64,000 bases of DNA from Beta vulgaris subsp. vulgaris (Eukaryota > Streptophyta > Magnoliopsida > Caryophyllales > Amaranthaceae). Location of the stretch: positions 40,193,322-40,257,321 of the forward strand of contig NC_079202.1 in the NCBI RefSeq assembly GCF_026745355.1. Reading direction: 5' to 3'. The notes under the pieces were generated by a model. That model was not told where the DNA came from. It was given only the letters and a program-made list of their open reading frames with translations, and did not search any database. Below, piece by piece: positions 34,561 to 46,925 of this stretch. The position numbers and the translations under genes were made by a program. Each line of letters begins with the position of its first letter. Position 1 is the stretch's first letter.

Positions 34561-34750
34561 TCTTTTTTTTTTTTTTATAATGATAGAAAATAAACTGAAC
34601 AAAACAGATTTATAGCATAAAAGAAATTGAATTATAACCATTTAATTATAAGTCTAAAGTGAAAGTAAAAACAAAATTAATCAACCTAATTGAAATGACT
34701 CAGCAAAGTATGGTCTATAAAATCATAAAATGATGGTATTAGATTACCAA

Positions 34751-35318
34751 TCTATCGTATAACAATATATAAAGCAGAGCTCAAAAGCCAATTCATGAGG
34801 TCGCGACATTGGCGTTCTCATTGGACGCCATTTGTCACGCTTATTAATTGATAGATTTTTTTCACAAATAAATAGAGTTACAAAGTATTAGCAATACATG
34901 TATAGAGTTCAAGATAATAAGAAATATAGTTGGATTCACCATGCAAAATTTAGTTATAGTGAATCCATTATAACTTTAAATATATAGTTCGAAAAATTAT
35001 AATTTTTATAGCATTGGAAAGTGTTTAAAAACCACTTTAAAATAAGATTCATTTATACTATATTCAAAATTTCGTATTAAAATAACGTATAAAAAAATAT
35101 TGGCTATGCTAATGTATTAAAGTAACAAACTGCTATTAAAATTAGAAATTCAATTAGAAATAGGGCTTTCCAACAAAACTTTTTCAGGTTAGAATTATGA
35201 TATCCAAAGTTATTACATTATAACACTTGATGTTGTATGTCTAAAAAAAATACATACAAATAGGGTATGTGAAAATTTCAAAAGTCTACATTTTCTCCAC
35301 GAAGAGGAGTATTTATCG
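34751..35318. mobile_element. Possible Helitron 5' end or remnant
   Basis: TCTATCGTATAACAATATAT then AAAGCAGAGCTCAAAAGC and GACATTGGCG recall the 5' end of plant Helitrons (TC start, ATATAAA, GCAGAG). No hairpin plus CTRR 3' end is found, so this is tentative and the end is arbitrary. Confidence 0.25.
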
Positions 35319-35939
35319 GGTCACTACTACAAAGAGCAAAGATAAATGTTAAACAAGGGTTTACATAACAGTTTTGAGGTATATATCCAAGTCAGCGTAA
35401 TGTGAAGTAAACATAACACGTGATCAAAGTGTTATGTTTCAGAGAGAAAAAATCACAGTCATTGATAATACACGTTATACCGTTAGATAACACATTTTGT
35501 AAATAAGCGTTATGTTTGCTATTTATATGACAAATTGAAAGAAGGAAAATTAACACCTATCTTGAATAACAGTTATATTTTCTTATAATTTATATAACAG
35601 ATTTTACCTATAATTGTTATCTATGATATTTGTTTTCTTGTAATAATCAGTTTCTCAACTATGAAGAGATTGCAACAGCTCAACAATTATGTACAATACC
35701 AAGCTATATAGTACTCAACCCATACGATCTTACAACCAACAAATTTAATATGATATTCTAAACCCCCAAAAAATTTTATATGACAAAATAATTCAACCAA
35801 TATTCATAATTCTAAACTTCCAAAAACTACTATATATACATATCAATATTAATCCAAATCATAAACAAGATCAAATCTAGCCTAGCCACATCCACATGAT
35901 ATTAATATCCAAATCCAAAAATATAATGTAGGTCCAAAA

Positions 35940-36080
35940 ATGGATTAACGTAAAAAAAAAGGCAGGAAACAATAAGTCATTCATCATATGTCCTTCCTGT
36001 TGATTGGCATATGCAATCCACAACTCCCTGAGTTCATCAATTTTCTCCTGAGAATAGGTTGGACCAATGTCATTTTAGTA
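35940..36080 (-). pseudogene. Possible tail exon of a CACTA-associated Ulp1-like protein
   Basis: After an acceptor-like TTACAG, the minus strand reads GPTYSQEKIDELRELWIAYA then NQQEGHMMNDLLF. The pattern Y-x-Q-E-x-I-D-E-x-R-x-x-W resembles the C-terminal tail of C48-domain proteins in plant CACTA elements. It lies near the 3' end of CACTA-2, where such a gene would end. No catalytic block is recognised upstream. Confidence 0.3.
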
Positions 36081-36089
36081 CTGTAATAG

Positions 36090-37530
36090 AGGTAATTACA
36101 GAATAAGTATTTATAAAACAATTATGTATATCATTAAAGCCATGATAGTACTGCACATTCTCATCATCAAAGCCAAAAAGTAAAAGTGCTTAGTAATTCT
36201 CGATATCATTAGCCATTAACTTAATAATAATTTACCATATGCACCTAAATTTTTTTTCTGAAATTAGGTTAAAACAAATACAAAGGATTTTTTTATTATT
36301 ATCACATTAAGTCCAAAACATGAATGCCCATTCGATCCCCTACAATCCAAATTTATTCGGATTTTTTCCATCAACTTTTTGGGCTCACAGTTTTATTTTT
36401 GATCTTCTCTTGCCTTTTTGAGTTGATAACTACCCCAACATCATTGTGGGAGTAAATCCTATGAAAAATAGAGCAGCAGCATGGTTTGACTCAAATTGTC
36501 TGCTGTGAGCTATGCATTTATATGTATCTGCCACAAATTGTCAAATATCTACAACATCTTTGAGAATCAAATAGTAATATTGTATATTAATTCAAATGCC
36601 ACTACATTTACCTTCAAACAGACAGTCTTTCTAGTTTCTAAACTACATGCTTCAATTCGGAGTGATAGTTATGAGTTTGGCCTTCATTTCCTTATCACTT
36701 CATAGATATACATGTATGGGATGCATTAAGGTTGAAAAAATCTCATGGCGTGTTTGTCTAGCAATGTTCTTTTCAAATGCTTTTATGTTGCATGTATTAC
36801 CTACATGCAATCGTGGTCCTCTTTTTGTCCTTTTAAGAAAAATGGGTAAAATATATTATTTAAGTTATTTAGTGAAGGACGATAGTAAAACAAGCATGTT
36901 ATTTAAGCTATTTAGCTCATCTTTTGTTCTTTTGTTTATCTAAAACCTAGTTGAAAACTATTTATTTTGTCACGTAGTTGGGAGCTAATCTATAACCTCT
37001 AACAGCAAGTGTACAACAACTAACTACTATAACCAATATATTGTCGAACATGCTCCTAAGCTCTATGAATTTCTTTATGCAAACCAAAGTTTGCTAGAGT
37101 TCATTTTGTTATAAAACAGATCAAATATGTCCGAAATCCACTAGAAACTAGGAATGTTCTACCATCCCAAAAGTACTTTCAGCTTGAGAAGTCATCCAAT
37201 TTTCCATGTTTTTACTCCAAAGGTATACTCCCTTTCCATAATGATGTTGAGTATTTACTCCCACAATGACTTATTTTGAATTTTTCCATGTTTATTTCCG
37301 AAATAGTTTGAAGTTGGGGTAGGTATGAACTATTGACGCTAACATAAAACTATGCAATTAAGCACAAGAAGTCTTAATTGGTGCACACAATTGTGAATAG
37401 TGCAGATCAAAGAAAACATTAATTTGAACTGCCACAAAGCAAAGATGCTACAATGAACACCAAATTCCTTTTCTAGTGCTCCCATCCCCTCCAAAAAAAC
37501 AAAAAGGCTACATAAATGAATTGGCAACTA
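36090..37530. other. CACTA-2 interior without recognised gene
   Basis: AT-rich. A minus-strand open stretch at ~37275-37150 (VIVGVNTQHHYGKGVYLWSK) looks coding-like but is not identified. A 16-bp inverted pair CATTGTGGGAGTAAAT occurs near 36441 and 37260. Confidence 0.35.
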
Positions 37531-37531
37531 C

Positions 37532-37621
37532 CTGAACAAGGTGTTCACCCTTTTCATACGGTTCAGGTTTAATGTTAAGGAAGAGGTATGGTTGGTTACA
37601 TGCCTTGTGGAGCTGGACTAC
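37532..37621 (-). pseudogene. CHR10: Captured exon of an ALC1/CHR10-like SNF2 ATPase
   Basis: A clean 90-bp exon (30 codons) sits between an acceptor TTCTTGCAG and a donor GTAGTT. It encodes [20 protein letters not shown] followed by [10 protein letters not shown]. This matches the SNF2 helicase segment 'QLRKAC.HPYLF.GIEPEPFE.GEHL', with the EPEPxExGEHL part characteristic of ALC1/CHD1L, called CHR10 in Arabidopsis. Only this exon is found. The exon is still open and spliceable, and flanking intron sequence is retained, so the capture was at the DNA level. It has no function by itself. Confidence 0.75.
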
Positions 37622-37851
37622 CTGCAAGAACATTACAATTAAAAAGTATAGTTTAATAAAATTGTCAAACAACAAAAGTGGACAGTCTTGATATATTAGG
37701 CTAGTAGCTGAACAAGCTTAATTGTGCTCTTAAGGATGCTAACAAAAAGTAACAAAAGACTATCTATTATTCAAGAGTATTTTTTAAAGAATAAAAGTAA
37801 AATCTCCATATTCACTTTTAAGGAATGAGGTCACAATAGTTTATCTCACTG

Positions 37852-38452
37852 TTGAAGTTTTCTAATGAGCTTTTCACAATCCCAACTTTCCTTTGGCACA
37901 ACAGAACCAATATTCGTTTGTCCATTAATAGAAGAATATCAACATTAGAAGAGCAGGAAGATGGTACGAACAACAAGAATAAGCATTTTCTACATTGTGA
38001 TTGTGGTCACTCTAGTATATCATCCATAGTCAATTACGCGTCTCAATAAGCAGGGATTCAAGGCTATCGAACTCAAGGGCTCACCTTCTCTCCATATTAA
38101 CTCGTTCTCTTGGGCTTTTTAATACTTCATCATACTCAAATAATTGCGTTCGTCGATTGAAAAAATAATTTTCCACTATCCTCTAAGCTTCATCAAATGC
38201 TTTCGCCAGCATCTGTTACTCCATGGGCAATGTTTCAAGTCTGAATGCTCTCATAAGATCCTATAGCTACTAATCAAGAGTCTCAAAAACATGGGAGTTT
38301 CCAGAAAAAGTACAAAACAAAGTAGGGAAAAAAGGACGGTACGTAAAATACTTAAATACGTCACAACCAAATATCCAAAAGATGTTATCTTCAAGGCTAA
38401 GGAAGAAGCAAGAACTTCCTGGATCCCCTTGCCTGCCACTTCGACAATGTAA
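37852..38452 (-). pseudogene. SECA: Captured three-exon fragment of a SecA (chloroplast type) gene
   Basis: SecA is the ATPase motor of preprotein translocation; plant copies work in chloroplasts. Exon 1 (38452-38360) encodes [11 protein letters not shown] then [14 protein letters not shown], the helicase motif VI region. A 99-bp GT-AG intron follows. Exon 2 (38260-38011) encodes LMRAFRLETLPME, AKAFDEA, VENYFFNRRTQLFEYDEVL and, after a frame break, TMDDILE. Exon 3 (37916-37852) encodes NIGSVVPKESWDCEKLIRKL. Stops (after ME and DEA) and one shift make it a pseudogene. It lies 230 bp upstream of the SNF2 exon on the same strand, so a chimeric transcript is possible. Confidence 0.88.
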
Positions 38453-38569
38453 CTAGATCAGAAAAAGATAAGTTAGTCGCATAACATTAAAAGATTTCAC
38501 TTTTAGACAACATTGCAAATCATAAAAAGACGGATAAAGAGAAATAACAGATATTTGAGCAAAGGACAA

Positions 38570-39069
38570 CAATCCATAGCATCTCTCTCTACCTCAATCA
38601 TCTACTGAGCATCGGAGAGGCGATCCCGGGACCACCCCCGGGGTAGGGTAACCTTGTTTTGCAAGATTCCGACGTACGGATAACGGAGCTCAAGCGTACC
38701 TCCTTAGGGCCTACAACAAGTCTCTCAACACACATTAGCATCCTCTATTTCTTAGCAGAAACACCATCAGTTAAACATACTTTATTGCAGATTTGCAGTA
38801 CATAAAGGATCACATTTTAGTCCACTTGATTTCTAAGAGTCCCAAACGCCATATTGACATTTCATCAGCCCCTGTCGGCCTTGTATCGGCCATAGTAGCT
38901 CTGCTTCAGCCATTTGCATGGCCCATATCATCAGATGCTTACCAGTCAAATAAAAGACTCACATAATTCACCTATAAAATGATAAAACTCACGTCTCATT
39001 CAACCTACCCTCTAAAACTTTAGGCACACCATAAGGATTGTTGCATCCTCAATTCCTTAGCAGAAATAG
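38570..39069 (+). repeat. 5' LTR of the non-coding Tat-type element, 5' truncated
   Basis: It matches 47098-47709 through GGATAACGGAGCTCAAGCGT, CTTAGGGCCTACAACAAGTC and the block ending GGATTGTTGCA. It ends CCTTAGCAGAAATAGT before TTGGCGCC, as in the related LTR at 54 kb. It carries one copy of a 50-bp unit that is triplicated in the other LTR. Confidence 0.75.
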
Positions 39070-39088
39070 TTTGGCGCCACCTACGATG
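39070..39088 (+). other. Primer-binding site of the non-coding Tat-type element
   Basis: TTGGCGCCACCTACGATGC directly follows the left LTR. TGGCGCC is the usual start of plant gypsy primer-binding sites. Confidence 0.55.
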
Positions 39089-39479
39089 CTATCCCTCTAT
39101 CCCAATAATGATGATTCCACCCCAATGGGGAAGCCACTGCGAAGTCGGACATCCCGCAACATCGAGTTAGCTATAAGTAGCTGACCCTCCACTCATAACT
39201 GCAACATCGTCACCTTGATTGCATCTCATCTTCAACAATCTCTCCAGCAAAGTTGGATGAGAATGGTATCCACTCGTGGCGAGGAGATCATTCGTCCTTC
39301 CTGAAATGCTCAGCCTAACCGGCTGGGACATAAACAGAGGGAAGGATTGCCTCAACCCTCAAAGGGCATAACATGTTATCACTCGGAAGAAGTTGTATCG
39401 AAGAACACAACCCATGAAGACTGATCTGAACAAGGGGTGTGGTGACTCAGAATCGCAAAACCCCTCCAGAATAAACAGT

Positions 39480-41790
39480 GGCACCGTCAAGTTTATGGTA
39501 TAGTTTAGCCAGAGGTGCCTATTCATCAAAGGCACCGACTCATCAACGATATCTACCCATTCAAGGTATCCACTCATCCTTGGGTGGCCACTCGGCCAAA
39601 ACGATATACTCATCTAGATGTGCCTACTCATCATCGAAGGCACCAACTCATCAACATTACATACTCCTTCAATGTAGCCACTCATCCTTGGGAGCTTACT
39701 CAGCCGGGGCATCTACTCGACCTTAGATGTCTACTTAACAAATGAGAAATTTATCTCAGCTTCAAAGGTACACAATCAAAAGCCTTACGTCACCCAGATC
39801 GGTGAAGAAAAACTAAGTAAATACCTCGAAGACTATCATGCCAACAAAGGCGAGCAAAAGAAGACTTAAAAGGCTAGAATTTTGCCATGACACCTCCTCA
39901 GTCATGAGGGGGAAATCTCACTAACATAGCCGAAAATGGTTAAGTACAACATATCGAAATATTCATGATGTCAAACTGACAAGGCTCAAAGCCACCCATC
40001 TCCGCCATATCCAGACCCGCTCGGCCAGTAGGAGACTTCTCTCCTTTGCCGAGCCGCTCTCATACTTAATTGGCACCCACTCGGATGACATGGGGATCAT
40101 TACCCCCTCATCCGAGTGGCGTCCGACCCGATTGACCATTAGGAGACTCCTCTCCTTTGTCTAGCCGCCCTCATACCTAGCCATATAAAAGCTTAGTACT
40201 TAATTGTCCCCCACTCGGATGGCATGGGGCTCATTAGCCCCTCATCCGAGTGGCGTCCGACCCAATCGACCGGCAGGAGACCCTCTCTCCTTTGTTGAGC
40301 TGCTCGTATACTTAGCCAAATTGAGGCTAAGTAATTCATTAATACCTGCTCAGATAGGGGACCCGGTCGGCTACTCAGTCTGGCACATAACTTGAAGCGA
40401 GGCACCATCCTGAGTCCCCCCCCTCCCCTCTTGGGACTAGCAGGATACCCCAGAACATGGATCTCTCTCGGTTTCCGCTAGACGACCGCCTTCTCAAAGG
40501 AATGATGCTACCCTATCCATTCATCCAACGTGGGGTTGATCACTTGAAACCCCATTGTTGCATAAATAAATACTCTCAAAGGAGGAAGCATGGGGCGAAT
40601 AAGCCTCGTGAGCCAATAATTTCTCCATCAGCATCTCCTCAGTCATAAGAGGAGCGTCCTACTAACTTAGCCGAAATCAGGCTAAGTATCAACAATTGGA
40701 CCTACTCGGGATCTGAGTAGCGTTATGGGACCTCCTCGGGAAACATGAATCTCTTTAGCTCCCCTGAGTGGAGAAGCTCGCTCACTGGCACCTCCTTATT
40801 CATAAGAAGAGTGTCCTACTAACTTAGCCGAAAAACGGCTAAGTATCAACAACTGGACCTACTCGGGAGCCGAGTAGCGTCGTAAGACCTCCTTGGGAAA
40901 CATGGATCTCCTTTGCTCCCCTGAGTCGAGAAGCTCGCTCATTGGCATCTCCTCAGTCATAACAGGAGCGTCCTACTCGGGATATGAGTAGCGTCATGAG
41001 ACCTCCTTGGGAAACATGGATCTCCTTAGCTCCCCCGAGTCGAGAAGCTCGCTCGTTGGCACCTCCTTAGTCATAAGAGAAGCGTCCTACTTACTTAGCC
41101 AAAAAACGGCTAAGTATCAACAAATGGACCTACTCGGGAGCCGAGTAGCGTCATAAGACCTCCTTGGGAAACATGGATCTCCTTAGCTCCCTGAGTCGAG
41201 AAGCTCGCTCATTGGCACCTCCTCAGTCATAAGTGGAGCGTCCTACTAACTTTGCCAAAAAATGGCTAACTATCAACAACTAGACCTACTCGGGAGCCGA
41301 GTAGCGTCGTAAGACCTCCTCAGGAAACATAAATCTCCTTAGCTCCCCCGAGTCGAGAAGCTCCAACATTGACACTTCCTCAGTCAGATGAGGACCTCCC
41401 TCGGCATCTCGAGGAACGTCCATGGCCTCCCTCAACAATTCGAGGAGCGTCACTCAAATACTTAGCCGAAATAAGGCTAAGGACCTCCCTCAACATCTCG
41501 AGGAGTGTCCATGACCTCCCTCAGCACTTCGAGGAGCGTCAATCAAATACTTAGCCGAATTTTTTCTAAGGACCTTACTCAGCATCTCGAGGAGCGTCCA
41601 TGACCTCCCTCGGCACTTCGAGGAGCGTCACTCAAATACTTAGCCGAAAATTGGCTAAGGACCTCCTTCAGCATCTCGAGGAACATCCATGACCTCCCTC
41701 GGCACTTTGAGGAGCATCACTCAAATACATAGCCGAAATAAGGCTAAGAACCTCCCTCAACATCCCGAGGAGCGTCCATGACCCAGTCGG
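39480..41790 (+). repeat. Internal tandem repeats carrying hairpins
   Basis: Several arrays follow each other. At 39510-39720 are short ACTCATC units. At 40070 and 40210 (again near 41785 and 41920) are units with CACTCGGATGGCATGGGGCT then CATTAGCCCCTCATCCGAGT. At 40610-41370 are units of ~157 bp (marks at 40640, 40796, 40953, 41064, 41223, one shorter). At 41380-41780 are five ~89-bp units with CATCTCGAGGAGCGTCCATG. Most units contain the perfect hairpin CTTAGCC...GGCTAAG, and many contain CTACTCGG...CCGAGTAG. No coding. Confidence 0.85.
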
Positions 41791-41939
41791 ACAGCATGGG
41801 ACTCATTAGCCACTCATCCGAGTGGTGTTCAACCCGCTCGGCCACTAGGAGACCCCCTCTCCTTTGACGAGTCGCTCTTATACTTAACCAAATTCAGGCT
41901 AAGTACTTCATTGGCACCCACTCGGACAGCATTGGCTCA

Positions 41940-42500
41940 TTAGCCCCTCATCTGAGTGGCGTCCGACTCGCTCAACACAAGGAGCCACTCGGCACAAGGA
42001 AGCCGGAAAGGACAAAGAGCTAGTCGGCTCAAGAACCTTCTTGATTTGGGTCCCCGCTCAGCCAATTGGCCATGGGACCCCGGTTGGCCATCCTCGAGGA
42101 CCCGTTCGGCCAGCATCAACGCACCGGCTCGACCAGGGCACCAACTCGACTCGATCGTCCATCCTCGCGCAACAGCTCGGCCAGCCTCAAAGGCCCGCGG
42201 TCGGCCAGCCTCGAGTACCTAGTCGGCCTTTCGACCAAGGCATCTGGTCGTCCCTCTCGACCAAGGCACCTGGTCGGCCCTCCCGGACTTGGCCAGCAAA
42301 GCTCGAGACAACTGCTCGGCCACTCGACCAAAGCACCCGCTCGGACTCAACTAGCAAAGCTCGAGAAAGCTGATCGACCATTCTACCAGAGCACCCGCTC
42401 GGACTCGGCCAGCAAAGCTCGAGAGCGCTACTCGGCCACTCGACCAGAGCACCTGGTCGGCCCTCTCGACGAAGGTACCTGGTCGGACTCTTAACTAGGG
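41940..42500 (+). repeat. ~63-bp CTCGGCCAGCAAAGCTCGAG repeats
   Basis: CGGCCAGCAAAGCTCGAGA-like phrases recur near 42290, 42355 and 42415, with ACTCGACCAGAGCACC between. More diverged units extend left to 42050. All six frames stay open by composition; none is a gene. Confidence 0.75.
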
Positions 42501-42505
42501 CACCC

Positions 42506-45500
42506 TGTAACATCCCGAATTTTCCAACCAGCTTCCAAAGGATTAAGCACAGCGAAAGAGACTCTAGTCGAGGTAACTCGGACTATTACCATCACACTCA
42601 CCGAACTATATCGGAAAGTGTGGAACTCAATTCCCAACTCTATTCAAATAAATTAACTAATATAACTACGCTCTGATTCTCAGACTCTATTCCCATAAAT
42701 TTCTACAGAAAATCCGGCAGAGTTTCCTTTGAAAATAGGACAACGCTAAAGCGAAAAATGATTTAAACTTGTTTGCAAATTCAATTTATAAAATATTTCC
42801 AAATCCCAAAGATTAACAACCTCAACGCTTTCGCGGAGCAACAATCAATAGAGAATCGGGAGCACTATCGACTCTTAAATGGAAAGATATATTATAAATA
42901 ATAAACGAATAACTATTACAAAGTCAAACGTCCTCACTTCGATAGCAACTATAATACTGCTCCAGCTTGTATTAGCTTCAACTCGCAAAGGTTAACTTTC
43001 GGCTTCAACCTGAAACATTTAGGAAAACTGCACCCACCAAGTGACAGGCCACAGAAATGACAAAACAACATATACACATCAGCAAAGCTGAGTACTAACT
43101 CGTAAACAAGAGTAACACATGCTTTGGTGGTTTTTACTTGAAAACGACTCTCACACAATCAACATAAGTTCAACAATCACACAAAGTATCATACCATACT
43201 TAGCAGCAATATTCTTGTTGAACATATATATTACATTTCCAAATCCCACGTTCCATAATACATCATCAATAACCTAGTAACAAACACAATAAGATGACTC
43301 TCAACAATGACATGTTTCTATATTCTCATTTAATCAACCTTTCAACTCATTTACTATATTTTCACAAAATCAGATCGTTTGGCATGAACACGAGTGGAGA
43401 GGGGTACCACGCAGTACCAGCTGTCTCCAAACTATTGAGGGTCGTCACCCCGCATTTGCTTGGAAGACTTACCCGGACATGTCCTGTAACACCAGGAATT
43501 CGCCCTTCCTGGAAGGCAACAGCTAGGGACTCTACCCGCCCTAACTCGGGTTGCCTGTTCATGCCTCACTTTCATATTTATAAAATAAGATATTTAATGA
43601 TTCATACTTAAATCCTCAATACTCATAACATAACACCATATTCGACCGTATCTGGTCTTAACTCATATCTGAATCATTTCCTCATTATCATACCAAATCA
43701 TATTTTAAGAAACATAGTATTTTCGAAAAACTCCAATAACTGAACAAAAAGAATGCTTTTATAATAATCCAATAGCAATTCACAACTAACTCATAGAGAT
43801 GCATCTATAATCATGGGCATTACTATAAATGATATATGATATCTATATTCATATAACACACAGGAGCATTTAAATATATATTGCTGAACATAAGGTTACA
43901 TCCACTCTATAACAATTATGCGAAACCTCCAAGCATGATGACTTGATTTCCCATATCATCTTGAATTATATACGTCTACATAGCCATCCTCCAACAACAC
44001 CTCAAAATAACATCGATAATCAATAACAAAAATTAGACTAATCTAAACTATAAAAACGTAATCGTAACTGATTCTCAATTCACAAATTATCAACCTTTAG
44101 CATTCTAATTTCCTTAATCCTTAATTAATATCTAACACTTCGATGATATTAGCAACATCGACTTGCATCCCAATTCATAATCACAATTCTAAATCATATA
44201 ACTAAACAAACTAAACATAACTCACAACCTTACCTAAATCAAGCACATTATCTTGCTACCAACAATTATATTGAGAATATAAAGCTAGCTCGACACATAA
44301 ATAAACCTCAATAAACTGATTTCTATCTTGAACTCAAATCCTTACCAATCGAATAACAATTCCAATATTATAATCTCCTTCATAATTTCGAATAATACTC
44401 CATTCCAAAATCATCCTCCAATAATCAAGACTATTAAAGTAATTAGCAACTTGTATCCAACCTAGTGATTTCCCCATAGATAACCATAATCATTTAACAA
44501 ATAACTCTTATAAATACATATTTGAAATCGACACATATATGCTTTGCAATTCCAATTACCAACATAAACACAACTGGTAGTAATTAATCATGTCAACAAA
44601 TATCCACAACAATATTACTAAGTCTCTGAGTTAGAATTAACTAACGAGAGTTTACCAAAAACACACAACTCAAGTTTCATCAATCATGGGTTGATTATAA
44701 GTAACAAAATATAATCCAAGTTATACCATTAGCTGAGTTCTTATTAACATAACCAGTAATAAAACCAAGTACAGATCATACTCATGATCATACATAGCGA
44801 GTTTATCTCATTAAAACAATTTCATTATCTAAGTGGGACTTCTTCAAAGTAATTCTTAACTTACTTTGATTTATGTAGTTAAACACATACACTAATTCGC
44901 TTTAGTGAATCACTAGTTAAATTAGCCAACTTTATTATCTTATTCCGTTTAAAGTTATCAAACTAAAATACTTTATTAACCACATCTTCATTAATCGAAT
45001 CCTTAGTTAATAAAACTAACTCAAGTACTCTTCACATTACTAATAAGTTAATTCTCTTTCTAACTTAATAGGAGAAAACTAATTAAATTAACTCAATCAA
45101 CTTTCTTAACTAAGACTGTTTCAAGAGTTTAATTACAAATCTTTGATAAGGAGACAATAACACTAATATATTCAACTACAGTAACAAATTCCATTAGTCG
45201 GATTAAGTTCAGGTTATAAAGAGTCAATCAAACTAACTTACTCATTTAGTACTCCCCAATATAACCAGGATAAAGATTAGTGGTAAAATTATTTAACAAA
45301 AAAATAGCTTAGAACTTATAACGTCATTTCCTAGATTTCAATTCTAATAAACTCAACTGCAAACCACATATGTAAATGCAACACCCACCTAACATGGCTT
45401 CTCTTTACTCATTCCAAGAAGAATTGAATTAAAAGAATTATTTGTTGGCAAAATTGGTCTAGTTTACTAAGGCTACAAAACCTAATGATACCATAAACTG

Positions 45501-46726
45501 ATTTTATACTCCAAAGAATCAAATTAGTACTTAGATACTCTTAGAATTGACAACAACAACAACACAACAACAGTACACCACCAAGCATTGAAACAACAAC
45601 AACATATCTTCCTCATCATCATCAACAACCACAACAACAACCAAGACAACACTTACAACCACTAGGAGTAACACAAACAATAGCAACAACGACAAATAAC
45701 AACTTGAGCTTGAATCACTAATCAAGAATTCTGAAATTTAAAGAAAAATAGACAAGAGGTGTGTACCTCTGCTCGAGTAGAGCAGCGAAGAACAGGGGAC
45801 AATAGGGTTTCGAGGCTTCGGCGCGGCAGAGCATCGACGAGCAACAGCGGCAACAGACAACAGCAGTGACAACACCGCCAAGAGAAGAGAGAGAATGATG
45901 GTGCGGACCACCACCAACAAGAACCAACGAGAACAGAGGAGTCAACGAGAGGGAGATAGAAATAAGGCAGCAACAACAACGATGGTGTGGTGGCTTGCGA
46001 GCAGCACCACACGCACGACACCGGCGAACAACCAGCGAGAGGAGAGAGAAGAAACAGGGCAACAACAACAGCAACCGCGACAGCACCGCAAGAACAACAA
46101 TAATAACGACGACCGAGAAAGAGAGGAACAGGGCTGCGAGTTGCAGCGCGAGTCTCCGGCGAGCTGAAAACGACCGACGACGGCGCGGGTTCGCCGGGGT
46201 TTCACGGGGTTTTGGGGGTTTTCTCAATTGGGGTTTGAGGTTTCTCGGGAGAGTGAAATGATTTTTTAATGAGAATTATAGAGCTTTCTCCTCAATTAAG
46301 TGAAGAATTGGAATGTGAAAGGATGAATCACATGAAGTAGCTTGGTGGCACTGAAGATTGGATGACACGAAGAGAGGAAGGAGGAAGCAGTGGCTTGGGT
46401 CCTTGAACAGAAGACACGAGAGGAGAGAGAAAATGAGGGAGATGGGTTTGTTGTCTCTTTTTCTTTTGGACTACCACTCTAAACACACGTGGACTTATTT
46501 CATTAAAACATAAAACACAAAACACTAATATAATTTACAACACTCATCTAGTAGCTAAAATTAACTTATTAATAACTTTATAAAATTAAATAAATAAATA
46601 TATTACAAACACGACAATATAATTCACATGCCACATCTCAAATAAAATAAGAATTTTCGAAACATAATTAACTTAATAAATATAATTAGCATTTAAATAA
46701 ACACTCTTAAAAACAGGGCTATTACA
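42506..46726. mobile_element. Solo LTR, 4,221 bp, with CACCC target duplication
   Basis: It begins TGTAACATCCCGAATTTTCC and ends GGGCTATTACA, so TGTAA is inverted at the end as TTACA. CACCC occurs on both sides (42501-42505 and 46727-46731). There is no internal LTR pair, primer site or coding domain, so I read it as a solo LTR left by recombination. Its interior has a GC-rich block at 43390-43560 and a CAACAACAA-rich then GC-rich block at 45540-46260. The 169-codon frame there is low-complexity. Confidence 0.8.
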
Positions 46727-46925
46727 CACCCGCTCGGCAAGGCTGAGGGAGCTGCTCGGCCCTTGTGCTTGGTTAATCCTAGCGCCAGAAGATTTCCTCC
46801 ACTACGGTCCGGCATAAAAATTCTTGGGTCCCACTCAATATCGGCAGAAATGTAATCACCTTATTCCGCCAATCAACCGAGCTAAAATGGCGATTTTCAC
46901 TCCGATTGCTTGGCATGGGGCTAAT

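Noticed and set aside
35322..35650. Small MITE from CACTACTACAAAG to TTTTCTTGTAATA
   Set aside because: The right end is degenerate and lacks a duplication; pairing the left end with 48552 gives a GGT duplication and better end similarity.
36441..37275. Element bounded by inverted CATTGTGGGAGTAAAT
   Set aside because: Only 16 bp of symmetry, no duplication, and the borders do not resemble a known superfamily.
38570..38720. Left LTR start at the homology border taken as the true 5' end
   Set aside because: The right LTR has ~170 bp more upstream and no TG or duplication marks 38570; it is a truncation.
42040..42500. Open frames of 110-142 codons in several frames
   Set aside because: They are translations of a ~63-bp repeat and open in most frames.
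45718..46260. Overlapping long frames (up to 169 codons) on both strands
   Set aside because: GC-rich, CAACAACAA-derived low-complexity sequence inside a solo LTR; no domain and all frames open by composition.
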